Source: Anaerolineaceae bacterium UBA2260 (GTDB taxonomy: Bacteria; Chloroflexota; Anaerolineae; Anaerolineales; Anaerolineaceae). From it: DNA of 14,345 nt. The translations under genes and the position numbers were made by a program. This document shows positions 1 through 7,117 of this stretch, piece by piece. The notes beneath the pieces are model-generated. The model was given only the letters and a program-made list of their open reading frames with translations, was not told the origin of the DNA and searched no databases. Position 1 is the first letter of the stretch, and every line of letters begins with the position of its first letter. The stretch covers positions 1 through 14,345 of the forward strand of contig DDXM01000002.1 in the NCBI GenBank assembly GCA_002347485.1. The letters are read 5' to 3'.

Positions 1-662
1 ACGCCGGGCTCGCCGATGAGCGCCGGGTTATTCTTATTGCGCCGGGCTAAGATCTGGATGACACGCTCGATCTCTTTCTGCCGCCCGATGACCGGGTCGA
101 GTTTGCCCTCTTCAGCCATGGCGGTCAGGTCCACCGCCAGTTGATCCACCAACGGGGTCTTGGCTTCCTTCTTTTCCTCGCGGCGCGCCAGAGGCGCACC
201 GCCCGCGCTGGCCGGACCACTCACGCTGTCCTCCATCACGCGGCGGGTCTGGCGGCGCACCTGCTCAGCGCTGACGCCGAGCTTCTTGAGTACCTCCAGC
301 GCGAGCCCTTCCGTGGAGCGGGTGAGACCCAGTAAAAGATGTTCCGTTCCGACAAATTGATGCCCCAGCAGGCGCGCTTCTTCGATGGCATACTCCAGAA
401 CCTGCTGCGCGCCGACTGAGAGCTCCAGCGCGGGCATTTCTGTCAACCCGATGGGGGCCAGTCGTTCCACCATTTGCTGCACGCGGGCGGTCTCGAGTCC
501 AAGTTCACGCATGGCGTGACCGGCAATACCGCCCTCTTCTTCGATGAGTCCCAGTAAAATGTGTTCGGTATTGATCGCGGTGTGGCGCAGGCGTTCCGCT
601 TCCTGGTGAGCCAGCGAAAGCACCCGGCGTGCGCGTTGTGTAAATCGTTCCATTCCAGCCAA
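1..662 (-). CDS. clpC: ClpC-type AAA+ ATPase, N-terminal part (runs off left edge)
   Basis: This is the first ~220 residues of a Hsp100/Clp ATPase, the ring-forming unfoldase that feeds substrates to ClpP or remodels proteins in the cytoplasm. Two Clp_N repeats are visible: the first opens with ERFTQRARRVL and contains NTEHILLGL, the second contains GTEHLLLGL. They are followed by a charged linker and the D1 start VDLTAMAEEGKLDPVIGR, and the frame leaves the window inside Walker A (ALIGEPGV). The long double N-domain without a long coiled-coil region so far points to ClpC rather than ClpB, but the diagnostic middle domain lies outside. Start choice: the AGGAGG at 671-676 lies 8 nt before an in-frame TTG at 660-662, but 17 nt before the ATG at 651-653, so I prefer the TTG (residues M-A-G-M-E-R). 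The reading frame is intact throughout. clpC versus clpB is inference. Confidence 0.9.
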   Translation of the reverse strand, partial: MAGMERFTQRARRVLSLAHQEAERLRHTAINTEHILLGLIEEEGGIAGHAMRELGLETARVQQMVERLAPIGLTEMPALELSVGAQQVLEYAIEEARLLGHQFVGTEHLLLGLTRSTEGLALEVLKKLGVSAEQVRRQTRRVMEDSVSGPASAGGAPLARREEKKEAKTPLVDQLAVDLTAMAEEGKLDPVIGRQKEIERVIQILARRNKNNPALIGEPG

Positions 663-1033
663 AGGTAAATCCTCCTGAAAATCTATTGCCGAAAATCCAA
701 CGCGGCAACAGGTCAAATATGGTTATCCGTTTTCGCCCTCATTGTACCGTTAAATGGGGGCGCGTTTTTACACCACTATTGTAGCGGTTGAATATAAATA
801 TCTGATTAGAAATATTAACTGGTTGGACTTTTCCAGATTAATCAAATCTTCTAGAATGAGTCTGGACTATTCGATAAATTCAATTCTTGTTTGAAATACT
901 CTGCTGTCTTATGAGGTTTATGGTGTGTTCGTATTATCAGTAACATGGTCGATTCTTAGAAAGTTTTCAACTAGTATTACTGCTTTAACAACAGATCAAT
1001 TTATCGAAACACTGCGATTGATACAAGAAAAAA
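663..1033. other. AT-rich intergenic region between M42 peptidase and clpC genes
   Basis: About 370 bp with no convincing gene. It must hold the clpC promoter (minus strand). The best -10 candidate is TACAAT at 741-746, but I find no matching -35. I looked for CIRCE or CtsR-type heat-shock operators and saw none that I would defend. Only weak inverted repeats are present, for example TCCAGA/TCTGGA around 831-865. No U-tracted terminator hairpin follows the M42 stop codon, although TTTTTT comes directly after it on the minus strand. Confidence 0.5.
671..676 (-). promoter_or_regulatory. Shine-Dalgarno AGGAGG of the clpC gene
   Basis: Perfect AGGAGG on the minus strand. It is 8 nt from the TTG at 660-662 and 17 nt from the ATG at 651-653, so it decides in favour of the TTG start. 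Confidence 0.7.
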
Positions 1034-2080
1034 CTAGCTGATTAGATACGCCAGGACCCAATTCGTCGTCGCGGTTAACGAATCAACGTGCGTGCGCTCG
1101 TAGTTGTGCGATGCGTCGACGCCCGGGCCGATCAGCGCCACCGCCGCGTCACCGCCGGCACGCCAGAACGCGCTGCCATCAGAGCCGTAATAAGGGTAGA
1201 TATCCACCTTATAAGGAATCTCGTTCTCATCCGCTAATTTGCGCAGGTAATTGCTCAGCCCGTGATGATAGGGCCCGCTGGAATCTTTGACGCATAGGGT
1301 GGCGTGGAATTCATCGGAGTTCTGCCCGTCCCCAATGGCTGCCATATCCACCACCACCAGCTCGGTGATATCAGCTGGCAGTCCGTTGGAGGCGCCGTGA
1401 CCCACTTCTTCATAATTGCTGATGTAAAAATACGTGGTTTGCTTCGGCTTCAACCCGGCTTCGCGCAGGGCGCGCACTGCTTCCACCAGGCAGGCCACAC
1501 CGGCTTTGTCATCCAGGTGTCGCGAGCGCACGAAGCCATTGGTCAACTCCACGCGCGGGTCAATGGCGATGAAATCCCCCACTTCGATACCAAGGGCGCG
1601 GATTTCCGCGGCGTTGGTTATTTTCTCGTCCAGTCTCACCTCCATCGTCTCATCGCTGCGTTCGGTTTTCGCCGTCTTCTCCCCGTGCACGTGACTGGAT
1701 GCCGCGTTGAGCAGGATCGAGCCACGGACGTGTTTGCCCGCGCGTGCGAAGACTGTACAACCTTCACCTTCAACGGTGTTCCAGGCGTACCCACCGATGC
1801 GCGCCAGCGCCAGCCGGCCGTTGGGTTTGATGGATTTCACCATCAAGCCGAGGGTGTCCACGTGGGCTGCCAGCGCGCGCGGGGCGTTCGACTGCTCGCC
1901 CTCCAGCGTTACCAGCAGCGCGCCTTTGCGCGTGCGTGTGGTCTTTACCCCCGGAATGGCGCGAAAAACTCGCTCGGTGAGCACGGTGGCTTCTTCGGAG
2001 AACCCGGTGGGGCTGGGTGTTTTCAACAGGTCGACCAGGAAAAGCAACAGCAGCGACTCGTCAATGGGGGGCAAAGTCAT
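1034..2080 (-). CDS. M42-family metallo-aminopeptidase (glutamyl aminopeptidase/endoglucanase-like)
   Basis: A 348-residue cytoplasmic dinuclear-metal peptidase of the M42 family, which as large tetrahedral assemblies trims N-terminal residues from peptides produced by other proteases. All expected catalytic elements are visible: AAHVDTLGLM (H73 metal ligand, D75), RHLDDKAG (bridging Asp at 190/191), NYEEVGHGAS (E224 general base, E225 ligand), VVVDMAAIG (D245) and THVDS near the C terminus (H331). Length is normal for the family. No signal peptide is evident. It lies 3 nt downstream of the thioesterase stop, and a GGAAGG inside the end of that gene serves as ribosome-binding site, so translation is probably coupled. 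The family also includes proteins annotated as cellulase/endoglucanase M, now considered aminopeptidases. Substrate preference cannot be read from the sequence. Confidence 0.93.
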   Translation of the reverse strand: MTLPPIDESLLLLFLVDLLKTPSPTGFSEEATVLTERVFRAIPGVKTTRTRKGALLVTLEGEQSNAPRALAAHVDTLGLMVKSIKPNGRLALARIGGYAWNTVEGEGCTVFARAGKHVRGSILLNAASSHVHGEKTAKTERSDETMEVRLDEKITNAAEIRALGIEVGDFIAIDPRVELTNGFVRSRHLDDKAGVACLVEAVRALREAGLKPKQTTYFYISNYEEVGHGASNGLPADITELVVVDMAAIGDGQNSDEFHATLCVKDSSGPYHHGLSNYLRKLADENEIPYKVDIYPYYGSDGSAFWRAGGDAAVALIGPGVDASHNYERTHVDSLTATTNWVLAYLIS

Positions 2081-2083
2081 GGC

Positions 2084-2506
2084 TTAGAATTCCTTCCCTT
2101 CGCGTTCGGAGAATTTGCGCCGAAGCTCATCGTTGATCGGCATAGACTGTTTGGTATTGTAGTCGTACGCCACCAGGATGGACTCCCCGGTGGCGTAGAG
2201 CGGCGCGCCGCCTTTACCGGTGAGTTCGTATTCTACAGTTACGGTCTTTTGGCTGATGCGCGTAACACCCAACGAGACGACTACCTTGTCACTCAGCAGG
2301 ATGGGGTTGTGGTAGCGGCAATGGATATCTCCCACGATGAGGGGCAGGTTCCAAAGGTTCTCCCTGTCGAAGAGCCCCATTTCCTGCATGTATAGGCTGC
2401 GCGCATGCTCCATGTAAACCAGGAACTTGGTATGGTTGACGTGCCAGAAGGCATCCAGGTCACCGAGACGAACCTCGATTGGGTAATGAAAGTTGAATTT
2501 ACTCAT
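2084..2506 (-). CDS. Acyl-CoA thioesterase, 4HBT/FadM-YbgC-type hotdog protein
   Basis: A 140-residue single-hotdog thioesterase that would hydrolyse acyl-CoA-type thioesters in the cytoplasm. The family signature is clear near the N terminus: GDLDAFWHVNHTKFLVYMEHAR, split here as G-D16-L-D18, then HVN, then Y-M-E-x-x-R, equivalent to the catalytic Asp and helix of 4-hydroxybenzoyl-CoA thioesterases. The rest (YHNPILLSDKVVV, SQKTVTVEYEL) matches hotdog strands. The frame can also start at a TTG at 2510-2512, but the ATG at 2504-2506 is preferred. A TATAAT (2513-2518) lies just upstream, so transcription may begin at or next to the ATG. It is first gene of a two-gene unit with the M42 peptidase and divergent from the Rrf2 gene. 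The acyl substrate is unknown. Confidence 0.88.
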   Translation of the reverse strand: MSKFNFHYPIEVRLGDLDAFWHVNHTKFLVYMEHARSLYMQEMGLFDRENLWNLPLIVGDIHCRYHNPILLSDKVVVSLGVTRISQKTVTVEYELTGKGGAPLYATGESILVAYDYNTKQSMPINDELRRKFSEREGKEF

Positions 2507-2512
2507 GGCCAA

Positions 2513-2518
2513 ATTATA
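2513..2518 (-). promoter_or_regulatory. Possible -10 element (TATAAT) for the thioesterase gene
   Basis: A perfect TATAAT on the minus strand ends 7 nt before the ATG at 2504-2506. The hexamer 17 nt upstream (TAAAGC) is a poor -35. If used, it would give a nearly leaderless mRNA. Confidence 0.35.
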
Positions 2519-2573
2519 CCTTGAAGTACTCCTTTGCTTTACGAACTACAAAGTTCACAGGATAAAATTTATG

Positions 2574-2596
2574 TTGGTCACTTATTCTCCGACCAA
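2574..2596. promoter_or_regulatory. Inverted repeat TTGGTC-N11-GACCAA, candidate Rrf2 operator
   Basis: Perfect 6-bp arms at 2574-2579 and 2591-2596 lie in the divergent gap between the thioesterase and Rrf2 genes. A weak plus-strand -10 (TAAAAT, 2605-2610) sits just downstream, so a repressor bound here could block the Rrf2 promoter. Autoregulation is usual for Rrf2 proteins. The arms do not match an Rrf2 operator consensus I can recall with certainty. Confidence 0.4.
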
Positions 2597-2658
2597 TAAC
2601 GTAGTAAAATAATTAAGGAACAAGACTATTTTGACCATAATTACCAAAAGAGGTGGAA

Positions 2659-3060
2659 ATGCAGATTACCAGACAGGCTGATTACGCTTTACGGGCAATG
2701 GTCTACCTTGCCCGCCTTGGCCCAGAAGAACGCGCCGCGACAAAGAAGATTGCCGAAGTACAGAAAATACCCCCCTCCTTCCTGGCCAAGATCATCTCGC
2801 AATTGTCCATTGCCAAACTGATCGACACTTCGCGCGGGGCGCGCGGCGGTGTTCTGCTCGCCCGGCCGGCCAGTGAAATTTCGTTGCTCGAGGTCGTCGA
2901 GGCAATTGATGGACCCATCGCCCTAAATGACTGTACAGTCACACCGGGAAAATGCGACAATGCTGAGTTCTGCCCACTACACGACATCTGGCAGGAAGCT
3001 CAGGATGAACTGGTTGCCAAACTACGCGAATCAACGTTTGACAAATACGCGAAAAAGTAA
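2659..3060 (+). CDS. Rrf2-family transcriptional regulator with three Fe-S-type cysteines
   Basis: A 133-residue winged-helix repressor/activator of the Rrf2 group (IscR, NsrR, CymR relatives). The N terminus has the classic MQITRQADYALRAMVYLA; the recognition helix region IPPSFLAKIISQLSIAKLI and the wing SRGARGGVLLAR follow. Near the C terminus are three cysteines, C92, C99 and C105 (spacing C-x6-C-x5-C), close to the IscR cluster ligands, so it probably senses Fe-S status, redox or NO through a cluster. Start: GAGG at 2650-2653 is 5 nt from the ATG at 2659. An in-frame GTG at 2653 overlaps that Shine-Dalgarno and is rejected. It heads a unit with an 86-residue gene 39 nt downstream. No isc/suf gene is in view, so the regulon is unknown. 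Confidence 0.9.
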   Translation: MQITRQADYALRAMVYLARLGPEERAATKKIAEVQKIPPSFLAKIISQLSIAKLIDTSRGARGGVLLARPASEISLLEVVEAIDGPIALNDCTVTPGKCDNAEFCPLHDIWQEAQDELVAKLRESTFDKYAKK

Positions 3061-3099
3061 TAAAAACAGGTATTCGTCTTTACCAAAGGAGCGTAGGTT

Positions 3100-3360
3100 A
3101 TGACAACAGGTGGCACGCCACTGAACCGCCAATGGATTATTGTATTGAATGACGGCATGGTCGTTATTGATTGGGGGGACGGGGTGTACCAGGACATTGT
3201 CAGCGGCGTTTTTCTGTCGATTCGCGAAGAGGATGTCAGCCATCACATTACCAACCGGGAGCTGGATTGGTTGACCAAAACCGGTCGCGTGGCATCTTAT
3301 GACAACCTGTTCGTCCACATTCACAGCCTGCCGGAAAGACCACAGCGCACAATGGAGTAA
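3100..3360 (+). CDS. Uncharacterised 86-residue protein
   Basis: I do not recognise this protein. It is soluble, with no signal peptide, membrane segment or cysteine. It begins with strand-like hydrophobic stretches (QWIIVLNDGMVVIDWGDGVYQDIVSG), continues with an acidic/His segment (REEDVSHHITNRELDWL) and ends with a basic, proline-containing tail. A good Shine-Dalgarno (AAAGGAG, 3086-3092) precedes the ATG by 7 nt, and a strong terminator follows, so it is very likely translated. It lies 39 nt after the Rrf2 gene and is probably co-transcribed with it. That makes it a candidate partner or target of that regulator, but this is inference from position only. Confidence 0.75.
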   Translation: MTTGGTPLNRQWIIVLNDGMVVIDWGDGVYQDIVSGVFLSIREEDVSHHITNRELDWLTKTGRVASYDNLFVHIHSLPERPQRTME

Positions 3361-3381
3361 GTCCTCGCATTTTTAACATTT

Positions 3382-3413
3382 CCTCCCGGCTTTTCAGGGA
3401 GGTTTTTCTTTTT
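3382..3413 (+). terminator. Intrinsic terminator after the Rrf2 / 86-residue unit
   Basis: A CCTCCC (3382-3387) / GGGAGG (3397-3402) stem with a 9-nt loop is followed at once by TTTTTCTTTTT. The next gene's ATG (3431) lies only 17 nt after the T-tract, so there is little room for a separate promoter. Either some transcription reads through or this acts as an attenuator for the downstream run. Confidence 0.85.
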
Positions 3414-3430
3414 AGCAGGATAATTAATAC

Positions 3431-4597
3431 ATGTTATCAACCCGCACACTGCACCAACGCCTTGCGCTCTTTACTTTCATGCGGCTCACGCTCAACACGC
3501 CTATCCGCATGGTGTACCCCTTTCTCGCCATCTTCGCTGCCAGCTTGAATAAGGATGTAGCGATGATATCGCTGGTGCTGGCAGTTTCAATGACCACCAG
3601 CGCTCTCGGTCCCTTCATCGCACCCATCGCCGACCGCCGCGGTCGCAAGGTGGGCATGCTGATCGGAATGTGCATCTTCCTGGCAGGTATGCTGCCGGTC
3701 AGCTTCTTTCCGGGTTACATCACCTTCTTTCTTGCCGTGATGCTGGGGAACCTGGGGAATAATATTTTTCTGCCCGCCATGCAGGCGCACCTGGGCGACC
3801 ACACCCCTTATGAAAAACGCGGTTCAGTCCTGGCGGTCACGGAACTATCCTGGGCTTTATCCTTCATCGTACTGGTACCCCTGGCCGGTCTGCTCATGGA
3901 GTGGTCCGCCTGGTACAGCCCCTACATCGCCCTGAGCGTCGCGGCGGTCTTGATGATCATCCTGCTGCTTAAGTTCATCCCCACGGATACCCCAGACTCG
4001 CCAGAGCCGCTGACCGTTTTTTCTGATATCAAAAAAGTCCTGGCCTATCCCCCGGCGCTGTTTGGCATCCTCACCGGCACCCTGTTCATCATCGGCAACG
4101 AAACCGTGAGCGTGGTGTTTGGGGTATGGATGCAAAGCTCCTTCGGCTTGCAGGTGGCGGCGCTGGGAGCTGCCTCTATGGTGATCGGGTTTTCAGAGTT
4201 GGGAGGGGAGGGACTGGCGGCGTTGCTAGCGGACCGCTTAGGCAAAGAACGCACCATTGGCGTGAGCCTTGCACTCAACGCCCTTTGGGTGATCACCCTG
4301 CCCTGGCTGGGCAATTCAACAGCCGGCGCGTTCATCTGGTTGTTCTTCTTCTATCTTACCTTCGAGGTCGCCATCGTAAGCATCCTGCCGCTGATCACCG
4401 AAATTACTCCCACCACCCGCGCCACCATGATTTCACTGTTCATCGCTGCGCTTTCGCTGGGGCGCGCCCTGGGCGACCTGGTGACCCCTCTGTTATTCCA
4501 GGGTGGTTTCATAGTCAATGCCGCGGTGTGTGCCGGGCTGGATATTCTCGCGCTGCTGGCGCTCACACGAATCCGCTTGCCAAAGGAAACCGAATGA
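3431..4597 (+). CDS. MFS transporter, first of a paralogous pair
   Basis: A 388-residue polytopic membrane protein of the major facilitator superfamily with about 12 hydrophobic segments. The loop between segments 2 and 3 carries the motif-A-like IAPIADRRGRKVGM; a second, degenerate copy in the C-terminal half reads ALLADRLGKERTIG, as expected from the two-fold MFS repeat. It probably exports a small molecule, drug or sugar by proton exchange, but the substrate cannot be read. A weak AGGA precedes the ATG by ~10 nt. It overlaps the next gene, a clear paralogue, by 4 nt (ATGA). The region starting GVWMQSSFGLQVAALGAAS matches the paralogue at 27 of 47 aligned positions. It starts just after a terminator, which is unusual for an operon's first gene. 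Confidence 0.9.
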   Translation: MLSTRTLHQRLALFTFMRLTLNTPIRMVYPFLAIFAASLNKDVAMISLVLAVSMTTSALGPFIAPIADRRGRKVGMLIGMCIFLAGMLPVSFFPGYITFFLAVMLGNLGNNIFLPAMQAHLGDHTPYEKRGSVLAVTELSWALSFIVLVPLAGLLMEWSAWYSPYIALSVAAVLMIILLLKFIPTDTPDSPEPLTVFSDIKKVLAYPPALFGILTGTLFIIGNETVSVVFGVWMQSSFGLQVAALGAASMVIGFSELGGEGLAALLADRLGKERTIGVSLALNALWVITLPWLGNSTAGAFIWLFFFYLTFEVAIVSILPLITEITPTTRATMISLFIAALSLGRALGDLVTPLLFQGGFIVNAAVCAGLDILALLALTRIRLPKETE

Positions 4598-5799
4598 CGC
4601 TCGACTCCTCATTAATGCCGGTCGTGACAAACTCTAAATCTCCCCTACCGATGCGCTTCCAGGTGATGCTTTTTGCCGTGGTGCGCATGATCATCAACAT
4701 CAATACGCGCATGATCTACCCCTTCCTGAATACCTTTGCCAGCGGGCTGGGGGTTGACCTGGTGACCATCTCGCTGGCGATGACCATACGCTCCGTCAGC
4801 GGCGCGCTCAGCCTGTTCCTCACCCCGGTGGCAGACCAGCGTGGGCGCAAGACCGGCATGCTGCTGGGTGTGGCGATCTTCATTGTCGGCGCAGCACTCG
4901 TGATGGTCTGGTCGACCTTCACCGCTTTTACCATCTCCATCAGCCTCACCTTCCTGGGAATGTTTGTCTACCTCTCTTCCACCCAGGCGTATATCGGCGA
5001 CCGGGTGCGGGCAGGACGGCGCGGAACTGCGCTGGGATTGATCGAGACAGGCTGGGGTGTGAGTTACATCATCGGCATGCCCATTCTCGGCTGGATGATC
5101 GACCGCTACGGCTGGCGCGCGCCTTTTCCATTCACGGCGGCGCTGGGCGTGCTGGCCTTATTCCTGATTCTGGTGTTCGTTCCCAACTACAAACCACAGC
5201 AGAAGCTGATCGACGGCAATGTGTTAAAGAGCATCCTCGAGGTGCTCAAGATCCCCGCCGCCCGCTATGGCTTGCTGATGAGCCTGATGCTCATCTCCTC
5301 CAACGAGGTCATCAACCTGGTCTTTGGCGTGTGGCTCGAGGTTTCCTTCGGGCTCAAGCTCGCCGCGCTCGGCGCTGCTTCAGCGGTCATTGGCATCTCC
5401 GAGATCAGCGGCGAATCGATCGGCGGCGTCGTTTCAGATAAGCTCGGCCGGGAGCGCAGTATCATGCTGGGCATGGGGCTGATGCTGGTAGTTTCCGCCG
5501 CTCTGCCATTCGTCGGTGGCACCCAGGCGGGCGCGCTCATTGGATTGTTCTTCTTCTACCTTTCCTACGAGTTCACCTTCGTTTCCACCCTGCCTTTTAT
5601 GACCGAACTGGTGCCCGAGGCGCGTGGCACGATGCTCGGCGCTAATGTCGCCTGCCTGGCGCTCGGCCGGATGATCGGCAACCTTGTCTCGCCTTTCGTC
5701 TTTCGCGTGGGAATCTGGGCCAACGCACTTTCTGCGGTCATTTTTGTCCTTATCGCCTTCTGGGCGCTCACCCGCGCCAAGGCCAATCGCAGCGCGTGA
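4594..5799 (+). CDS. MFS transporter, second of a paralogous pair
   Basis: A 401-residue MFS protein with about 12 hydrophobic segments. Motif A reads LTPVADQRGRKTGM in the loop after segment 2, and the second-half copy reads GVVSDKLGRERSIM. The frame is open far upstream inside the first MFS gene, but the homologous N terminus and the 4-nt ATGA overlap put the start at the ATG at 4594; translation is then coupled to the first gene. It resembles its neighbour along the whole length, including NEVINLVFGVW versus NETVSVVFGVW and LFFFYLSYEF versus LFFFYLTFEV, so the pair arose by tandem duplication. Two overlapping full-length paralogues could form a heterodimer or have split substrates. HutI follows after 36 nt. 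Substrate unknown. Confidence 0.9.
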   Translation: MTLDSSLMPVVTNSKSPLPMRFQVMLFAVVRMIININTRMIYPFLNTFASGLGVDLVTISLAMTIRSVSGALSLFLTPVADQRGRKTGMLLGVAIFIVGAALVMVWSTFTAFTISISLTFLGMFVYLSSTQAYIGDRVRAGRRGTALGLIETGWGVSYIIGMPILGWMIDRYGWRAPFPFTAALGVLALFLILVFVPNYKPQQKLIDGNVLKSILEVLKIPAARYGLLMSLMLISSNEVINLVFGVWLEVSFGLKLAALGAASAVIGISEISGESIGGVVSDKLGRERSIMLGMGLMLVVSAALPFVGGTQAGALIGLFFFYLSYEFTFVSTLPFMTELVPEARGTMLGANVACLALGRMIGNLVSPFVFRVGIWANALSAVIFVLIAFWALTRAKANRSA

Positions 5800-5835
5800 A
5801 CCGGTGAGTGTATACTAAGAGTAGAGGAATCCGGC

Positions 5836-7089
5836 ATGCTCATTCATTCAGCTTCTCAATTGGTTACCCTGGCCGGCGGTCCGCGCAGAGGGACTGACGC
5901 TGAGGACCTCGCTATCATTGAGAACGGCGCGTTGCTCATGCGCGACGAGCGCATCGTGGAGGTCGGAGAAAGCCGCGCCCTGCTCGAGAAATATCCCCAA
6001 GAAGAAAGATTGAACGCCGCCGGCAGGGTCGTGATGCCCGGTTTGGTGGACCCGCATACCCACCTGGTGTGGGCGGGTGACCGCGCGGTAGAATTCGAGG
6101 CGCGATTGCAGGGAAAAACCTATATGGAGATCATGGCGGCCGGCGGTGGCATCAACGCCACCGTGCGTGCCACCCGCCAGGCGACCGCCGAGGAGTTGTA
6201 TACGCAAACCCACCGCCGCGCTGAAACCATGTTCCGAAGCGGAACCACCACCGCTGAAGCCAAGACCGGCTACGGGCTGACCTTCGACGCGGAGATCGCA
6301 CAACTCGAGGTGCTGCTGCGACTTGATGCGGAAGGTCCGCTGGAGATCGCCCCCACCTTCATGGCCGCCCACGCCGTCCCGCCGGAGTATGCCGGTCGAA
6401 CGGACGAGTACACCCGGCTGGTGAGCGAAGACATGCTGCCGCGGCTTAAGGACTGGTGGTTGCGAAATCACACATCCCGCCCGCTGCCCTTCGTGGATGT
6501 GTTCTGCGAGAACAACGCCTTCAACCTGGCACAGACGCGCGAGATCCTCACCCGGGCGAAGGAATTCGGATTCCCGCTGAAAGTGCACGTGGACGAGTTC
6601 GAGAACCTCGGCGGGGCTGCCCTGGCGGTGGAGCTGGGCGCGGTTTCCATCGAGCACGCGGTCAAGACCTCGCCCGCCGAGATCGCCGCTCTCGGCGTTT
6701 CGGACACCATGGTCGTTTCGCTGCCTTGCACCCCATTCGGGCTGGCTGACGCACATTACACCCCGGCACTCGACCTGCTGGCGGCGGGAGGCACCCTCGC
6801 CATCGCCACCGACCTCAACCCCGGCCCTGCCTGGTGCGAGAACATGCAGTTCGTCATCGCCCTCGCCTGCAGATATCTGAAGATCACCCCCGCGCAGGCA
6901 CTGGCCGCCGCCACCATTAACGCCGCGCGCGCCATCCGGCGCGACCATAGCATCGGCTCGCTTGAGCCCGACAAGCAGGCTGACGTGCTCATCCTTTCGG
7001 TCAGCGATTACCGGCAGCTGGCGTACCGCTTCGGTGGCAACCTGGTCGGCACAGTGATCAAAAAAGGCCGCATGTTCCACTTTGGATAA
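5836..7089 (+). CDS. hutI: Imidazolonepropionase
   Basis: A 417-residue amidohydrolase that opens the ring of 4-imidazolone-5-propionate to N-formimino-L-glutamate, the third step of histidine degradation in the cytoplasm. Diagnostic motifs are present: MPGLVDPHTHLVWAGDR (metal ligands H74, H76), AKTGYGL, FMAAHAVP (H179), KVHVDEFE (H251, E254) and ATDLNPG (D326). The C terminus has the NAARAI and GSLEPDKQADVLIL amidohydrolase ending. Length is normal. AGAGGA upstream gives a fitting ribosome-binding site about 7 nt from the ATG. No hutH, hutU, hutG or hut regulator lies in the window, so the rest of the pathway must be encoded elsewhere. It sits between the MFS pair (36 nt) and the HD gene (28 nt), all on one strand. 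A TATACT at 5811-5816 could be a -10 but has no convincing -35. Confidence 0.95.
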   Translation: MLIHSASQLVTLAGGPRRGTDAEDLAIIENGALLMRDERIVEVGESRALLEKYPQEERLNAAGRVVMPGLVDPHTHLVWAGDRAVEFEARLQGKTYMEIMAAGGGINATVRATRQATAEELYTQTHRRAETMFRSGTTTAEAKTGYGLTFDAEIAQLEVLLRLDAEGPLEIAPTFMAAHAVPPEYAGRTDEYTRLVSEDMLPRLKDWWLRNHTSRPLPFVDVFCENNAFNLAQTREILTRAKEFGFPLKVHVDEFENLGGAALAVELGAVSIEHAVKTSPAEIAALGVSDTMVVSLPCTPFGLADAHYTPALDLLAAGGTLAIATDLNPGPAWCENMQFVIALACRYLKITPAQALAAATINAARAIRRDHSIGSLEPDKQADVLILSVSDYRQLAYRFGGNLVGTVIKKGRMFHFG

Positions 7090-7117
7090 AAGTATTAGTT
7101 TTCAATAAGGACACGTC

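Noticed and set aside
1304..2395. Long plus-strand open frame (363 codons) opposite the M42 and thioesterase genes
   Set aside because: Low-complexity His/Gln/Arg-rich product with no motifs; it is the antisense shadow of two well-supported genes in GC-rich DNA.
4126..4593. Upstream extension of the second MFS frame into the first MFS gene
   Set aside because: The extension is Arg/His-rich and not membrane-like; homology between the paralogues and the ATGA overlap place the start at 4594.
5848..7080. Long minus-strand open frame (410 codons) opposite hutI
   Set aside because: HutI has every catalytic motif on the plus strand; the opposite product has no recognisable domain.
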